64,000 nucleotides of DNA, taken from Lientehia sp934351765 (lineage in GTDB: Bacteria; Bacillota; Clostridia; Lachnospirales; Lachnospiraceae). Positions within the stretch are counted from its first letter, which is position 1, and every line of letters starts with the position of its first letter. The notes below the pieces were generated by a model. That model was given only the letters and a program-made list of their open reading frames with translations. It was not told the DNA's origin and ran no database searches. The DNA is taken from assembly GCF_052118925.1 (NCBI RefSeq), contig NZ_JBQKGG010000004.1, positions 62,001-126,000 of the forward strand. Reading direction: 5' to 3'. The position numbers were made by a program, and so were the translations under genes. Shown here one piece after another: positions 33,875 through 42,213 of the stretch.

Positions 33875-34519
33875 ATGGGTAAACCAAGTAAGGAAGATGT
33901 TGGGAAACGTGCTATTTATAATTATCATGTAAATAATAGGGTTGATAATAAAAAAGTTTCTATGGATATTGTTAGAAATTGGTATCCTACAAATTTTCAT
34001 CAAAAAGAGATTTTTATTTTGAGTAAAATGAAAGAATTGTGTGATGGTTTGGATGGCACTGATATTGAAATGACAGCACAAACGTTGCCTTTATTATTTA
34101 TGACAGAAGAATGGACAGAAACGAAAGATGGCAAATATCAGCAGGATAAAAGTCAGATTCTAAGACGTGCAAAAAATAGATTTGATGATTTTGAACATCG
34201 TGGTTATATTACTGGTAGTTATGGATGCTTGCAGTTTACTTTTTCTGGAATGGAAAAATTGGAAGAATATGTAGATGTAAAGCCAGATGTGACTGCACAA
34301 ATTCAGGAGATTATTGACGAGTTAAAGAGAAGTACAGATGAATCAATAGAAAGATATGGTAGTTTGATTAACATTTTACAGGATATCAAATCTGAGCCGA
34401 AAAGATTTAGTGAATATATTTCGGATTTGAGCAATATAGCATCTATTGCTGGAACTGTGCCAGCTATTATACCACAAATTGGTGGGTTACTTAAAAAATT
34501 GGTAAGAATATTAAATTGA
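33875..34519 (+). CDS. Unrecognised protein encoded between hsdM and hsdS
   Basis: I do not recognise this 214-residue protein. It starts 16 bases after hsdM behind AAGGTGATAGT and ends 18 bases before hsdS, so it is part of the operon. Residues 1-120 look like a mixed helical domain, possibly a winged helix (LRRAKNRFDDFEHRGYITGSYG, then LQFTFSGMEKLEEYV). Residues 140-175 are amphipathic helices (EIIDELKRSTDESIERYGSL), and the last 30 form a hydrophobic stretch (NIASIAGTVPAIIPQIGGLL). It is even more A+T-rich than hsdR. It may be an accessory defence protein, but that is inference from location only. Confidence 0.8.
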   Translation: MGKPSKEDVGKRAIYNYHVNNRVDNKKVSMDIVRNWYPTNFHQKEIFILSKMKELCDGLDGTDIEMTAQTLPLLFMTEEWTETKDGKYQQDKSQILRRAKNRFDDFEHRGYITGSYGCLQFTFSGMEKLEEYVDVKPDVTAQIQEIIDELKRSTDESIERYGSLINILQDIKSEPKRFSEYISDLSNIASIAGTVPAIIPQIGGLLKKLVRILN

Positions 34520-34537
34520 TGAAAACAAGGTGATATA

Positions 34538-35737
34538 ATGATAGAACCTAAATTAAGGTTTAAAGCAGATGATGGAAGTGAATTTCCTGATTGGGAAGAA
34601 AAGAAATTCAGTGAAATTTTTGAGAAGACAACTAATAAAAATACTTGTTATGGAACAGACAAAATTATTTCGGTCGCTAATATGTATTATAAAGAAGATG
34701 CAAGTGTATCAAACGAAGATTATCTGAAAACATATAATGTAATGCTGTATGGAGATATTGCGTTTGAAGGTCATGTGAATAAAGAATACTCGCATGGTCG
34801 TTTTGTATTAAATGATATTGGGGATGGAATCGTATCCCATATTTTTGATGTATTTCATCCAAAGAATTTATCATTGTATAGTGTTGGATTTTGGAAAGAA
34901 TATATTAGGCATGAACCGATTATGGGACGTGTTTTGGTTAGATGTACAAAATCTTCAACAATGATGAGAAATCTTGTGGCAAAAGAATTTTTGCAGGAAT
35001 TGGTTCCAGTTCCTTGCCTCGAAGAACAGCAGAAAATTGCTGATTGTCTTGTATCTTTTGATACAGTGATTGAGAAACAAAAGGAAACTGTATCTGCATG
35101 GGAAGAACGTAAAAAAGGTGTGATGCAGAAGCTGTTCAGTCAGGAAGTAAGGTTCAAAGCGGATGATGGAAGTGATTTTCCTGAGTGGGAAGAAAAGAAG
35201 TTGGGAGATATTTGTAAAACATTTTCAGGTGGAACACCGAAATCAGGGGAAGCACGTTATTATGAAAATGGAACAATTTCATTTATTCGTTCAGGAGAAA
35301 TTCATGATGATAAAACAGAGTTGCGTATTACGAAGGATGGATTGAATGAATCATCTGCGAAAATGGTAGATATTGGTGACATTTTATATGCACTTTATGG
35401 TGCTACAAGTGGTGAAGTTGATATTTCTAAAATCAAAGGTGCTATCAATCAGGCTATTTTATGTATTAGACCATTGAATGATTTTCATAGAAAATTTATT
35501 GTTGAAATTTTGAGACATAACAAGGAAACTATTTTGCGAACATATCTTCAAGGCGGACAGGGAAATTTATCAGCTCAGATTATTCAAAGTCTGGTTTATG
35601 ATTTTCCTTGTCTTGCAGAACAGCAGAAGATTGCTGATTGTCTTTCATCATTGGATGAAGTCATTGAGAAGCAGAAAGCAACTTTATCTGCGTGGGAAGA
35701 ACTGAAAAAGGGTCTGTTACAGCAGATGTTTGTATAA
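34538..35737 (+). CDS. hsdS: Type I restriction-modification specificity subunit
   Basis: HsdS sets the DNA target through two target-recognition domains. The 399-residue protein contains two similar halves, each starting RFKADDGS(E/D)FP(D/E)WEEKK (residues about 7 and 205) and each ending EQQKIADCL followed by a helical spacer (VIEKQK.T.SAWEE.KKG). The two recognition domains (about 25-150 and 222-350) differ, so the site should be bipartite and asymmetric. No second hsdS or recombinase gene is nearby, but the internal direct repeats could support domain exchange. Confidence 0.93.
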   Translation: MIEPKLRFKADDGSEFPDWEEKKFSEIFEKTTNKNTCYGTDKIISVANMYYKEDASVSNEDYLKTYNVMLYGDIAFEGHVNKEYSHGRFVLNDIGDGIVSHIFDVFHPKNLSLYSVGFWKEYIRHEPIMGRVLVRCTKSSTMMRNLVAKEFLQELVPVPCLEEQQKIADCLVSFDTVIEKQKETVSAWEERKKGVMQKLFSQEVRFKADDGSDFPEWEEKKLGDICKTFSGGTPKSGEARYYENGTISFIRSGEIHDDKTELRITKDGLNESSAKMVDIGDILYALYGATSGEVDISKIKGAINQAILCIRPLNDFHRKFIVEILRHNKETILRTYLQGGQGNLSAQIIQSLVYDFPCLAEQQKIADCLSSLDEVIEKQKATLSAWEELKKGLLQQMFV

Positions 35738-35761
35738 GAACAATCGAATAAATCAATAGTG

Positions 35762-35799
35762 AACAGGTGATGTACAAGATTTGTATGTCACCTGTTTTT
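35762..35799 (+). terminator. Terminator of the hsd operon
   Basis: AACAGGTGA pairs with TCACCTGTT, with a partly paired inner part, followed by TTTTTC. Confidence 0.8.
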
Positions 35800-35868
35800 C
35801 TATATTCAAACATGAAAGAAGAAGATAACAATCGCACCGAACATGTTGAAAAGAATATATTAGAAAAG

Positions 35869-35902
35869 GCCCAGAATCATGTCAAATGGAATGATTTTGG
35901 GC
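35869..35902. terminator. Second hairpin between hsdS and argG
   Basis: GCCCAGAATCAT (35869-35880) pairs with ATGATTTTGGGC (35891-35902) with one mismatch. It could act on either strand, but T tracts are weak on both sides. No gene is supported in 35738-35994. Confidence 0.5.
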
Positions 35903-35917
35903 TTATAACATTAAACA

Positions 35918-35954
35918 AGAATCCCCGTCTGCCGATCAGGCAGGCGGGGATTCT
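35918..35954 (-). terminator. argG terminator
   Basis: On the minus strand AGAATCCCCG (35954-35945) pairs with CGGGGATTCT (35927-35918), extended inward by CTGCC/GGCAG, then TTGTTTAA. It lies 41 bases after the argG stop. Confidence 0.75.
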
Positions 35955-35994
35955 ACTCACTTCATTATTTTACATCTCTGTTTCCAGATCTGTT

Positions 35995-37215
35995 TTATTT
36001 TTCGTTCTTAGCAACCTCGGCCATTTTCATTGCGCGAACCTTTGTGGAAAGGCCGTACAGGTTGATGAAGCCTTCTGCATCATGGTGATCATACAGGTCA
36101 CCGGTAGTGAAGGAAGCGATGCTCTCATTGTAGATGGAGTAGGGAGAGGTGGTTCCCTGCTTGATGATGTTGCCCTTGTAGAGCTTCATCTTGCACTCGC
36201 CGGTCACGTACTTCTGGGTGGATTCCACGAAAGCCTGGCATGCTTCGCGCAGAGGGGAGAACCACTTTGCGGAGTAAACGATATCAGCGAACTTGTTGCC
36301 GACATCTTTTTTCATTGCCATGGTCTCTTTGTCGAGGATCAGCTCCTCCAGCTGCTCATGAGCTGCCAGCAGGATGGTTCCTCCGGGAGTCTCATAAACA
36401 CCACGGGACTTCATGCCGACCATACGGTTTTCTACGATATCGGCGATGCCGATTCCGTGCTTGCCGCCCAGCTTGTTCAGCTCGGTGATGATCTCGGAAA
36501 GCTTCATTTCCTTGCCGTTTAATGCGACAGGTTTGCCTTCCTTGAAGGAGATGGAGATTTCCTCTGCTTTATCGGGAGCCTTTTCCGGTGTGGTTCCGAG
36601 AACCAGCATGTGATCATAATTGGGAGCGCAGGCAGGATCCTCCAGCTCCAGACCTTCGTGGCTGATGTGCCAGATGTTGCGGTCGCGGCTGTAGCTGTTA
36701 TCAGCCTTGAAAGGAAGGTTGATTCCATGCTCTTCACAGTACTTTAATTCATCTTCACGGGACTGCATATCCCAGATCCGCCAGGGAGCGATGATCTTTA
36801 AGTCGGGAGCCAGGGCCTTGATGCCAAGCTCGAAACGAACCTGATCGTTGCCCTTTCCGGTAGCGCCGTGGCAGATGGCAACTGCGCCCTCCTTCTTGGC
36901 GATGTCAACCAGGATCTTTGCGATCAGCGGACGTGCCATTGCGGTACCTAACAGGTAGCTGTGCTCGTAAACGGCATCAGCCTTGATGCAGGGGAGGATG
37001 TAGTCATCACAGAATTCGTCAACTACATGCTCAATATAAAGCTTGGAAGCACCGGTGGAAAGAGCTCTTTCTTCCAGACCGTCTAATTCGTTTCCCTGTC
37101 CGACATCGATGCAGACACAGATCACTTCGTAATCATAATTTTCCTTTAACCAGGGGATCAGAACAGAAGTATCAAGACCGCCTGAGTATGCAAGAATAAC
37201 TTTTTCCTTTGCCAT
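35995..37215 (-). CDS. argG: Argininosuccinate synthase
   Basis: ArgG condenses citrulline and aspartate with ATP. The 406-residue protein begins KEKVILAYSGGLDTSV (P-loop-like SGGLDTS of the N-type ATP pyrophosphatases), has CHGATGKGNDQVRFELG and SYSRDRNIWHISHEG, and ends normally. The start at 37215 follows AGGAGG on the minus strand. It is transcribed divergently from argC across a 304-base region with two good promoters and ArgR-like palindromes. Confidence 0.97.
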   Translation of the reverse strand: MAKEKVILAYSGGLDTSVLIPWLKENYDYEVICVCIDVGQGNELDGLEERALSTGASKLYIEHVVDEFCDDYILPCIKADAVYEHSYLLGTAMARPLIAKILVDIAKKEGAVAICHGATGKGNDQVRFELGIKALAPDLKIIAPWRIWDMQSREDELKYCEEHGINLPFKADNSYSRDRNIWHISHEGLELEDPACAPNYDHMLVLGTTPEKAPDKAEEISISFKEGKPVALNGKEMKLSEIITELNKLGGKHGIGIADIVENRMVGMKSRGVYETPGGTILLAAHEQLEELILDKETMAMKKDVGNKFADIVYSAKWFSPLREACQAFVESTQKYVTGECKMKLYKGNIIKQGTTSPYSIYNESIASFTTGDLYDHHDAEGFINLYGLSTKVRAMKMAEVAKNEK

Positions 37216-37268
37216 GATGTTTATCCTCCTCATAAAAACTTATGTTTATTCACTGCTTTGCTTGTTGC

Positions 37269-37304
37269 GAGAATAAATATACAACAGTTCCTTGGAAAAT
37301 GCAA
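37269..37304 (-). promoter_or_regulatory. argG promoter with possible ArgR box
   Basis: On the minus strand TTGCAT (37304-37299) and TATATT (37281-37276) are separated by 17 bases. The -10 box lies inside TGTATATTTATTCTC (37283-37269), similar to the ARG-box pattern TGAATWWWWATTCA; a second half-like TGAATAAACATAA is at 37252-37240. Repressor binding here would block argG. Confidence 0.55.
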
Positions 37305-37424
37305 CCACTTTTTTGAAAAAAATGAAAAAAAGGTTGCATATTATGCAATGCATATGTATAATTATAAACTGTTTGGAGGATATATACTGCTTCACAAACA
37401 GAAATGGAAAGAAAAAAAGAAAAC

Positions 37425-37459
37425 TTGACAATTAAGGGCAGTGGGAATATTCTAATTCC
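37425..37459 (+). promoter_or_regulatory. argC promoter with overlapping palindrome
   Basis: A perfect TTGACA (37425-37430) and TATTCT (37448-37453) with a 17-base spacer drive argC. The palindrome GGAATATTCTAATTCC (37444-37459) covers the -10 box and resembles an ArgR operator; TGAATAAAATTAA at 37493-37505 is a possible second site. Confidence 0.6.
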
Positions 37460-37519
37460 ATGAGAAAAGCGAAATTACATGATGTATGATAATGAATAAA
37501 ATTAACGGAGGAAGAGGAA

Positions 37520-38560
37520 ATGATTAAAGCTGGAATTATCGGCTCCACTGGATATGCGGGTGCAGAGCTGGCAAGACTTCTTCTGGGGCACCCGGAAGCA
37601 GAGATCGTGTGGTACGGCTCCAGAAGCTATGTGGGTGAGGATTATGCTTCCATATACAGAAACATGTTTCAGATGGTAGATGAGAAATGTCTCGATGATA
37701 ATATGGAAGAGCTGGCAGAGCAGGCGGATGTGATTTTCACCGCAACGCCTCAGGGCTTATGTGCGTCCCTGGTCAATGACGGGATCTTATCCAAGACAAA
37801 AATCGTGGATCTGAGCGCTGACTTTCGTATTAAAGATGTAAAGGTATATGAAAAGTGGTACGGCCTGGAGCATAAGAGCCCCCAGTACATTCCGGAAGCA
37901 GTTTACGGGCTCTGTGAGATCAACCGGGAGGACGTGAAGAAAGCAAGACTGGTGGCCAATCCCGGCTGCTACACCACCTGCTCGATCCTGACTCTTTACC
38001 CGCTGGTAAAAGAGGGACTGGTGGATGTTTCTTCTATTATAATTGATGCAAAGTCCGGAACCTCCGGCGCAGGAAGAGGAGCTAAGGTTCCGAACCTGTT
38101 CTGTGAGGTCAATGAAAGCATGAAGGCTTACGGCGTGGCAAGCCACAGACATACGCCGGAGATCGAAGAGCAGCTTGGCTATGCCTGCGGACAGCCGGTG
38201 CTTTTGAACTTTACTCCGCACCTGGTTCCCATGAACCGCGGAATTCTGGCAACCACCTATGCAAATCTGAAAACGCATGTGACCTGGGAAGAGGTTAAGG
38301 CAGTTTATGATAAGTATTATGAGAATGAGTTCTTTGTGAGAGTGCTGCCGGAGGGTGTTTATCCGGAGACCAGATGGGTTGAGGGCAGCAACTTTGTGGA
38401 TATCGGCTTCAAGATCGATGAGCGGACAGGGCGGATCATTGCCATCGGTGCACTGGATAACCTGGTAAAGGGGGCAGCAGGACAGGCAGTACAGAACATG
38501 AACCTGCTGTTTGGATTAAAAGAGAATATGGGACTGACACAGGTTCCCATGTTCCCGTAA
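37520..38560 (+). CDS. argC: N-acetyl-gamma-glutamyl-phosphate reductase
   Basis: ArgC reduces N-acetylglutamyl phosphate with NADPH. The 346-residue protein begins KAGIIGSTGYAGAELARLL, has the catalytic cysteine in NPGCYTTCS near residue 149 and the histidine region HRHTPEIEEQ. CGGAGGAAGAGGAA precedes the ATG. It is the first gene of argC-argJ and is followed after 28 bases by argJ. Confidence 0.96.
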   Translation: MIKAGIIGSTGYAGAELARLLLGHPEAEIVWYGSRSYVGEDYASIYRNMFQMVDEKCLDDNMEELAEQADVIFTATPQGLCASLVNDGILSKTKIVDLSADFRIKDVKVYEKWYGLEHKSPQYIPEAVYGLCEINREDVKKARLVANPGCYTTCSILTLYPLVKEGLVDVSSIIIDAKSGTSGAGRGAKVPNLFCEVNESMKAYGVASHRHTPEIEEQLGYACGQPVLLNFTPHLVPMNRGILATTYANLKTHVTWEEVKAVYDKYYENEFFVRVLPEGVYPETRWVEGSNFVDIGFKIDERTGRIIAIGALDNLVKGAAGQAVQNMNLLFGLKENMGLTQVPMFP

Positions 38561-38588
38561 CGCAGAATCAAAAGGAGGATCATACAGT

Positions 38589-39812
38589 ATGAAGAAAATT
38601 GACGGCGGCGTGACAGCGCCGAAGGGATTTAAAGCGGCCGGTCTTTATGCCGGGATCAAAAAAGGCGGTAAGAAGGACATGGCCATGGTATACAGCGAGG
38701 TTCCCTGCAGGGCGGCCGGTGTGTTTACCACGAATGTGGTGAAGGCAGCTCCCGTAAAATGGGATCATGAGGTGGTATATGAAAGTGAGTTTGCACAGGC
38801 CGTTGTGGTCAACAGCGGTGTGGCAAACGCCTGCACGGGAATCGAGGGATACAACTGCTGTAAGGAGATGGCGGCAGAGGCCGGAAAGGTTCTCGGTGTG
38901 CCCGGCGATGCGGTTCTGGTGGCTTCCACCGGAGTTATCGGTGCGCAGCTTCCCATGGATATCATAGGGAGCGGAATCGGAAAGCTGGCTCCGCTCCTCG
39001 GAAGCAGCAGAGAGGATGCCCATCTGGCGGCAGAGGCCATTATGACCACGGATACGAAGCCAAAGGAAGTGGCTTTTGAGACGGTGCTGGGCGGAAAAAC
39101 GGTGACTGTGGCCGGCATGTGCAAGGGCTCTGGCATGATTCACCCCAATATGGCAACCATGCTCTGCTTCGTCATGACAGACGCAGCCATTTCCCATGAC
39201 ATGCTCCAGAAGGCACTGAGCGACGATGTGGAGGATACCTTCAACATGATTTCCGTGGACGGAGATACTTCTACCAATGACAGTGTGCTCTTAATGGCAA
39301 ACGGTCTGGCCGGAAATAAAGAGATCACCGAAGCAGACGAGGATTACAGGGAGTTCTGTGCGGTACTCCATGAGGTTATGACGGAGCTTTCCAAGAAGAT
39401 CGCCGGAGACGGTGAGGGTGCGACCTGCCTCTTTGAGGTTAAGGTACTGGGCGCCGATACAAAGGAAAATGCAAAGATCCTTGCCAAGTCGGTGGTAACC
39501 TCCAGTCTGACGAAGGCAGCTATTTACGGTCATGATGCAAACTGGGGACGGATCCTCTGTGCACTGGGCTACTCCGGTGTGAAGTTTGACCCGGAGAAGG
39601 TAGATATCTGGTTCGAGAGCGCTGCCGGAAAGCTGAAGATCGTGGAGAACGGCGTTTCTACCGGATACAGTGAGGAGGAGGCCACAAAGATCCTTTCCGA
39701 GGAAGCGGTTACAGCCATTGCCGATATGAAGATGGGCAGTGCCGGAGCCACGGCATGGGGCTGCGATCTGACCTATGATTATGTAAAGATCAACGCGGAT
39801 TACCGTTCCTGA
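38589..39812 (+). CDS. argJ: Glutamate N-acetyltransferase / amino-acid acetyltransferase
   Basis: ArgJ recycles the acetyl group from N-acetylornithine to glutamate, and bifunctional forms also use acetyl-CoA. The 407-residue precursor has the self-cleavage site in GMIHPNMATML with the nucleophilic threonine at about residue 191. Start: GGVTAPKGFKAAGLYAG. No argA is visible here, so whether it is mono- or bifunctional is open. AGGAGG precedes the ATG. Confidence 0.95.
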   Translation: MKKIDGGVTAPKGFKAAGLYAGIKKGGKKDMAMVYSEVPCRAAGVFTTNVVKAAPVKWDHEVVYESEFAQAVVVNSGVANACTGIEGYNCCKEMAAEAGKVLGVPGDAVLVASTGVIGAQLPMDIIGSGIGKLAPLLGSSREDAHLAAEAIMTTDTKPKEVAFETVLGGKTVTVAGMCKGSGMIHPNMATMLCFVMTDAAISHDMLQKALSDDVEDTFNMISVDGDTSTNDSVLLMANGLAGNKEITEADEDYREFCAVLHEVMTELSKKIAGDGEGATCLFEVKVLGADTKENAKILAKSVVTSSLTKAAIYGHDANWGRILCALGYSGVKFDPEKVDIWFESAAGKLKIVENGVSTGYSEEEATKILSEEAVTAIADMKMGSAGATAWGCDLTYDYVKINADYRS

Positions 39813-39842
39813 TAGACAAAACGAAGCCCTTTGTGTTATACT
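39813..39842 (+). promoter_or_regulatory. Promoter of the sodium symporter gene
   Basis: TAGACA (39813-39818) and TATACT (39837-39842) with an 18-base spacer start directly after the argJ stop, suggesting that the transporter can be transcribed independently. Confidence 0.55.
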
Positions 39843-39874
39843 GTTGGACAGTATTTTGAAAGGGGTTTGTAAGT

Positions 39875-41245
39875 ATGAACCGAGAAAAATTTTCTTCAAG
39901 ACTGGGATTTATCCTGATCTCCGCAGGCTGTGCCATCGGCCTGGGAAATGTATGGAGATTTCCCTACATCACCGGAAAATATGGCGGAGCGGCCTTTGTT
40001 CTGTTCTATATTTTCTTCCTGCTGATCCTGGGAATGCCCATCATGGTGGCAGAGCTGGCGGTCGGCCGGGCAAGCCAGAAAAGTCTGGCGAGGTCCTTTG
40101 ACACACTGGAGCCGAAGGGCTCCAAATGGCATGTATATAAGTGGTTCGGAATCGCAGGAAACTATCTGCTGATGATGTTCTACACCACCATCGCCGGCTG
40201 GATGCTGTATTATATGGTAAAAATGGCAGCAGGAAAGTTCAACGGTCTTAATGCAGAAGAGATTGGAACGGCTTTCGGTGCCATGACCCAGAATCCCGGC
40301 GTGATGACCCTGTTTATGGTGATCGTGGTGGTACTGTGCTTCGGTGTCTGCGCCATGGGACTTCAGAAGGGCGTGGAGCGGATCACAAAGGTCATGATGA
40401 TCTGCCTGCTGTTTATGATGCTGATTCTGGCAGTCAATTCGGTTGCCTTAAAGGGAGCCGGCGAGGGTCTGAAATTTTATCTGCTTCCTGATTTTTCCAA
40501 GGTACAGGAAAACGGGATCTGGAATGTGCTGTATGCGGCCATGGGCCAGTCATTCTTTACGCTGAGCCTGGGAATCGGAGCCCTTGCGATCTTTGGAAGC
40601 TATATTGGAAAAGAGCGCAGACTGACCGGTGAGGCAGTGAGCATCATGGCACTGGATACCTTTGTGGCACTGGTTGCCGGACTGATTATCTTCCCGGCCT
40701 GCTTTGCCTACGGTGTGGATCCGGGAGAAGGCCCCAGCCTGATCTTTGTGACCCTGCCTAATGTATTTAACGCCATGCCTCTGGGACAGCTCTGGGGCAC
40801 ACTCTTCTTTGTTTTCATGTTTTTTGCCGCAGCCTCCACGGTCATTGCGGTATTTGAAAATATTATTTCATTTGCGGTGGATCTGACGGGATGCACGAGA
40901 AAGAAGGCAGTTCTTGTAAATATGATCGCCATCATCGTGCTGTCCGTGCCCTGCGTGCTGGGCTTCAACCTCTGGAGCGGCTTTATGCCCCTGGGAGCCG
41001 GCAGCAACGTGCTGGATCTGGAGGATTTTATCGTAAGCAACAATCTTCTGCCTCTGGGCAGCCTGGTGTATCTGCTGTTCTGCGTGACCAGATACGGCTG
41101 GGGCTGGAAAAAGTTCCAGGCAGAAGCAAACGAAGGAATAGGAATCAAGTTCCCCGGCTGGCTGCGGGTGTACTGTAAGTATATCCTGCCGCTGATCGTA
41201 CTCTTCATCTTTGTGTGGGGATATCTTGCAAAGTTTGTCCTGTAA
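39875..41245 (+). CDS. Sodium-dependent transporter, neurotransmitter:sodium symporter family
   Basis: The 456-residue protein has the family hallmark IGLGNVWRFPYITGKYGGAAF in the first transmembrane region and about 11-12 spans, like LeuT/TnaT/MhsT bacterial homologues that import amino acids with Na+. Substrate cannot be predicted, although its location between argJ and argB suggests an amino acid linked to the arginine or glutamate family. It has its own promoter, and its stop codon is buried in a perfect 10-bp hairpin. Confidence 0.92.
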   Translation: MNREKFSSRLGFILISAGCAIGLGNVWRFPYITGKYGGAAFVLFYIFFLLILGMPIMVAELAVGRASQKSLARSFDTLEPKGSKWHVYKWFGIAGNYLLMMFYTTIAGWMLYYMVKMAAGKFNGLNAEEIGTAFGAMTQNPGVMTLFMVIVVVLCFGVCAMGLQKGVERITKVMMICLLFMMLILAVNSVALKGAGEGLKFYLLPDFSKVQENGIWNVLYAAMGQSFFTLSLGIGALAIFGSYIGKERRLTGEAVSIMALDTFVALVAGLIIFPACFAYGVDPGEGPSLIFVTLPNVFNAMPLGQLWGTLFFVFMFFAAASTVIAVFENIISFAVDLTGCTRKKAVLVNMIAIIVLSVPCVLGFNLWSGFMPLGAGSNVLDLEDFIVSNNLLPLGSLVYLLFCVTRYGWGWKKFQAEANEGIGIKFPGWLRVYCKYILPLIVLFIFVWGYLAKFVL

Positions 41246-41270
41246 AGCACGGAGCCGCCGGCTTTACAGG
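41239..41270 (+). terminator. Hairpin overlapping the symporter stop codon
   Basis: CCTGTAAAGC (41239-41248) pairs perfectly with GCTTTACAGG (41261-41270). The TAA stop is within the 5' arm. There is no T tract, so it may be an attenuator or mRNA-end stabiliser between the symporter and argB. Confidence 0.5.
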
Positions 41271-41316
41271 AAAGCGAAAAGAAAACGCCGGGAACGACCG
41301 GAAAGGATAAAAAGAA

Positions 41317-42213
41317 ATGGAAATGGATTCACTGATCATGCACAAGGCGGAGGTGCTTATCGAGGCACTTCCTTATATCCAGCGGTTTAACCGCAAGATC
41401 ATCGTTGTCAAGTACGGCGGAAGCGCTATGGTGGATGAAAAACTGAAGATGAATGTCATCAAGGATGTGGTGCTGTTAAAGCTGGTCGGCTTTAAGCCCA
41501 TCATCGTTCACGGCGGCGGCAAGGAGATCAGCTCCTGGGTCAAAAAGATCGGCATGGAGCCGAGATTTGTCAACGGACTCCGCGTAACAGATGAGCCGAC
41601 CATGGAGCTGGCGGAGATGGTTTTAAACCGTGTGAATAAGAGTCTGGTGCAGCTGGTTCAGGAGCTTGGTGTGAAGGCGGTCGGAATCAGCGGCAAGGAT
41701 GGCGGCCTGCTGAACGTGGAGAAGAAGCTTTCCGACGGGCAGGATATCGGCTATGTGGGAAACATTAAAAAGGTGAATCCGGAGCTTTTATTTGATCTTC
41801 TGGAGAAGGATTTCCTTCCCATTGTGTGTCCCATCGGATATGATGATAATTTTGACAGCTATAATATCAATGCCGATGATGCGGCCTGTGCCATTGCCAA
41901 GGCGGTCAAGGCTGAGAAGCTGGCGTTCTTAACGGATGTGGAGGGCGTTTACCGGGACTTCAATGACAAGTCCAGCCTGATTTCGGAGCTGACATTGGAG
42001 GACGCGGAGAAGTTTATTGCCGAAGGCAATGCCGGCGGCGGTATGCTTCCCAAGCTGAAGAACTGCATTGATGCGCTGCAGGAGGGAGTTTCCAGAGTCC
42101 ATATCCTGGACGGACGGATTCCACACTGCCTGCTTCTGGAAATCTTTACCAACAAGGGTATCGGAACAGCGATTTTAAAGAGCGGAGAGGAGCGTTATTA
42201 TCATGAAGTCTAA
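41317..42213 (+). CDS. argB: Acetylglutamate kinase
   Basis: ArgB phosphorylates N-acetylglutamate. The 298-residue amino acid kinase has VKYGGSAM, PIIVHGGGKEIS, the RVTDEPTMELAEMVL region and GGMLPKLKNCIDAL. The N-terminal helix before the kinase core (LIMHKAEVLIEALPYIQRFN) is the type found in arginine-sensitive hexameric enzymes, so feedback inhibition is likely. It overlaps argD by 11 bases. Confidence 0.96.
   Translation: MEMDSLIMHKAEVLIEALPYIQRFNRKIIVVKYGGSAMVDEKLKMNVIKDVVLLKLVGFKPIIVHGGGKEISSWVKKIGMEPRFVNGLRVTDEPTMELAEMVLNRVNKSLVQLVQELGVKAVGISGKDGGLLNVEKKLSDGQDIGYVGNIKKVNPELLFDLLEKDFLPIVCPIGYDDNFDSYNINADDAACAIAKAVKAEKLAFLTDVEGVYRDFNDKSSLISELTLEDAEKFIAEGNAGGGMLPKLKNCIDALQEGVSRVHILDGRIPHCLLLEIFTNKGIGTAILKSGEERYYHEV

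Noticed and set aside
28724..35760. Prophage or integrative element carrying the hsd genes
   Set aside because: No integrase, transposase, att-type direct repeat or phage gene could be found; only composition and a decayed gene suggest transfer.
35767..36522. A 251-codon plus-strand frame after hsdS
   Set aside because: Most of it runs antisense through argG and its product resembles no protein. The first part covers terminators. It is a shadow of argG.
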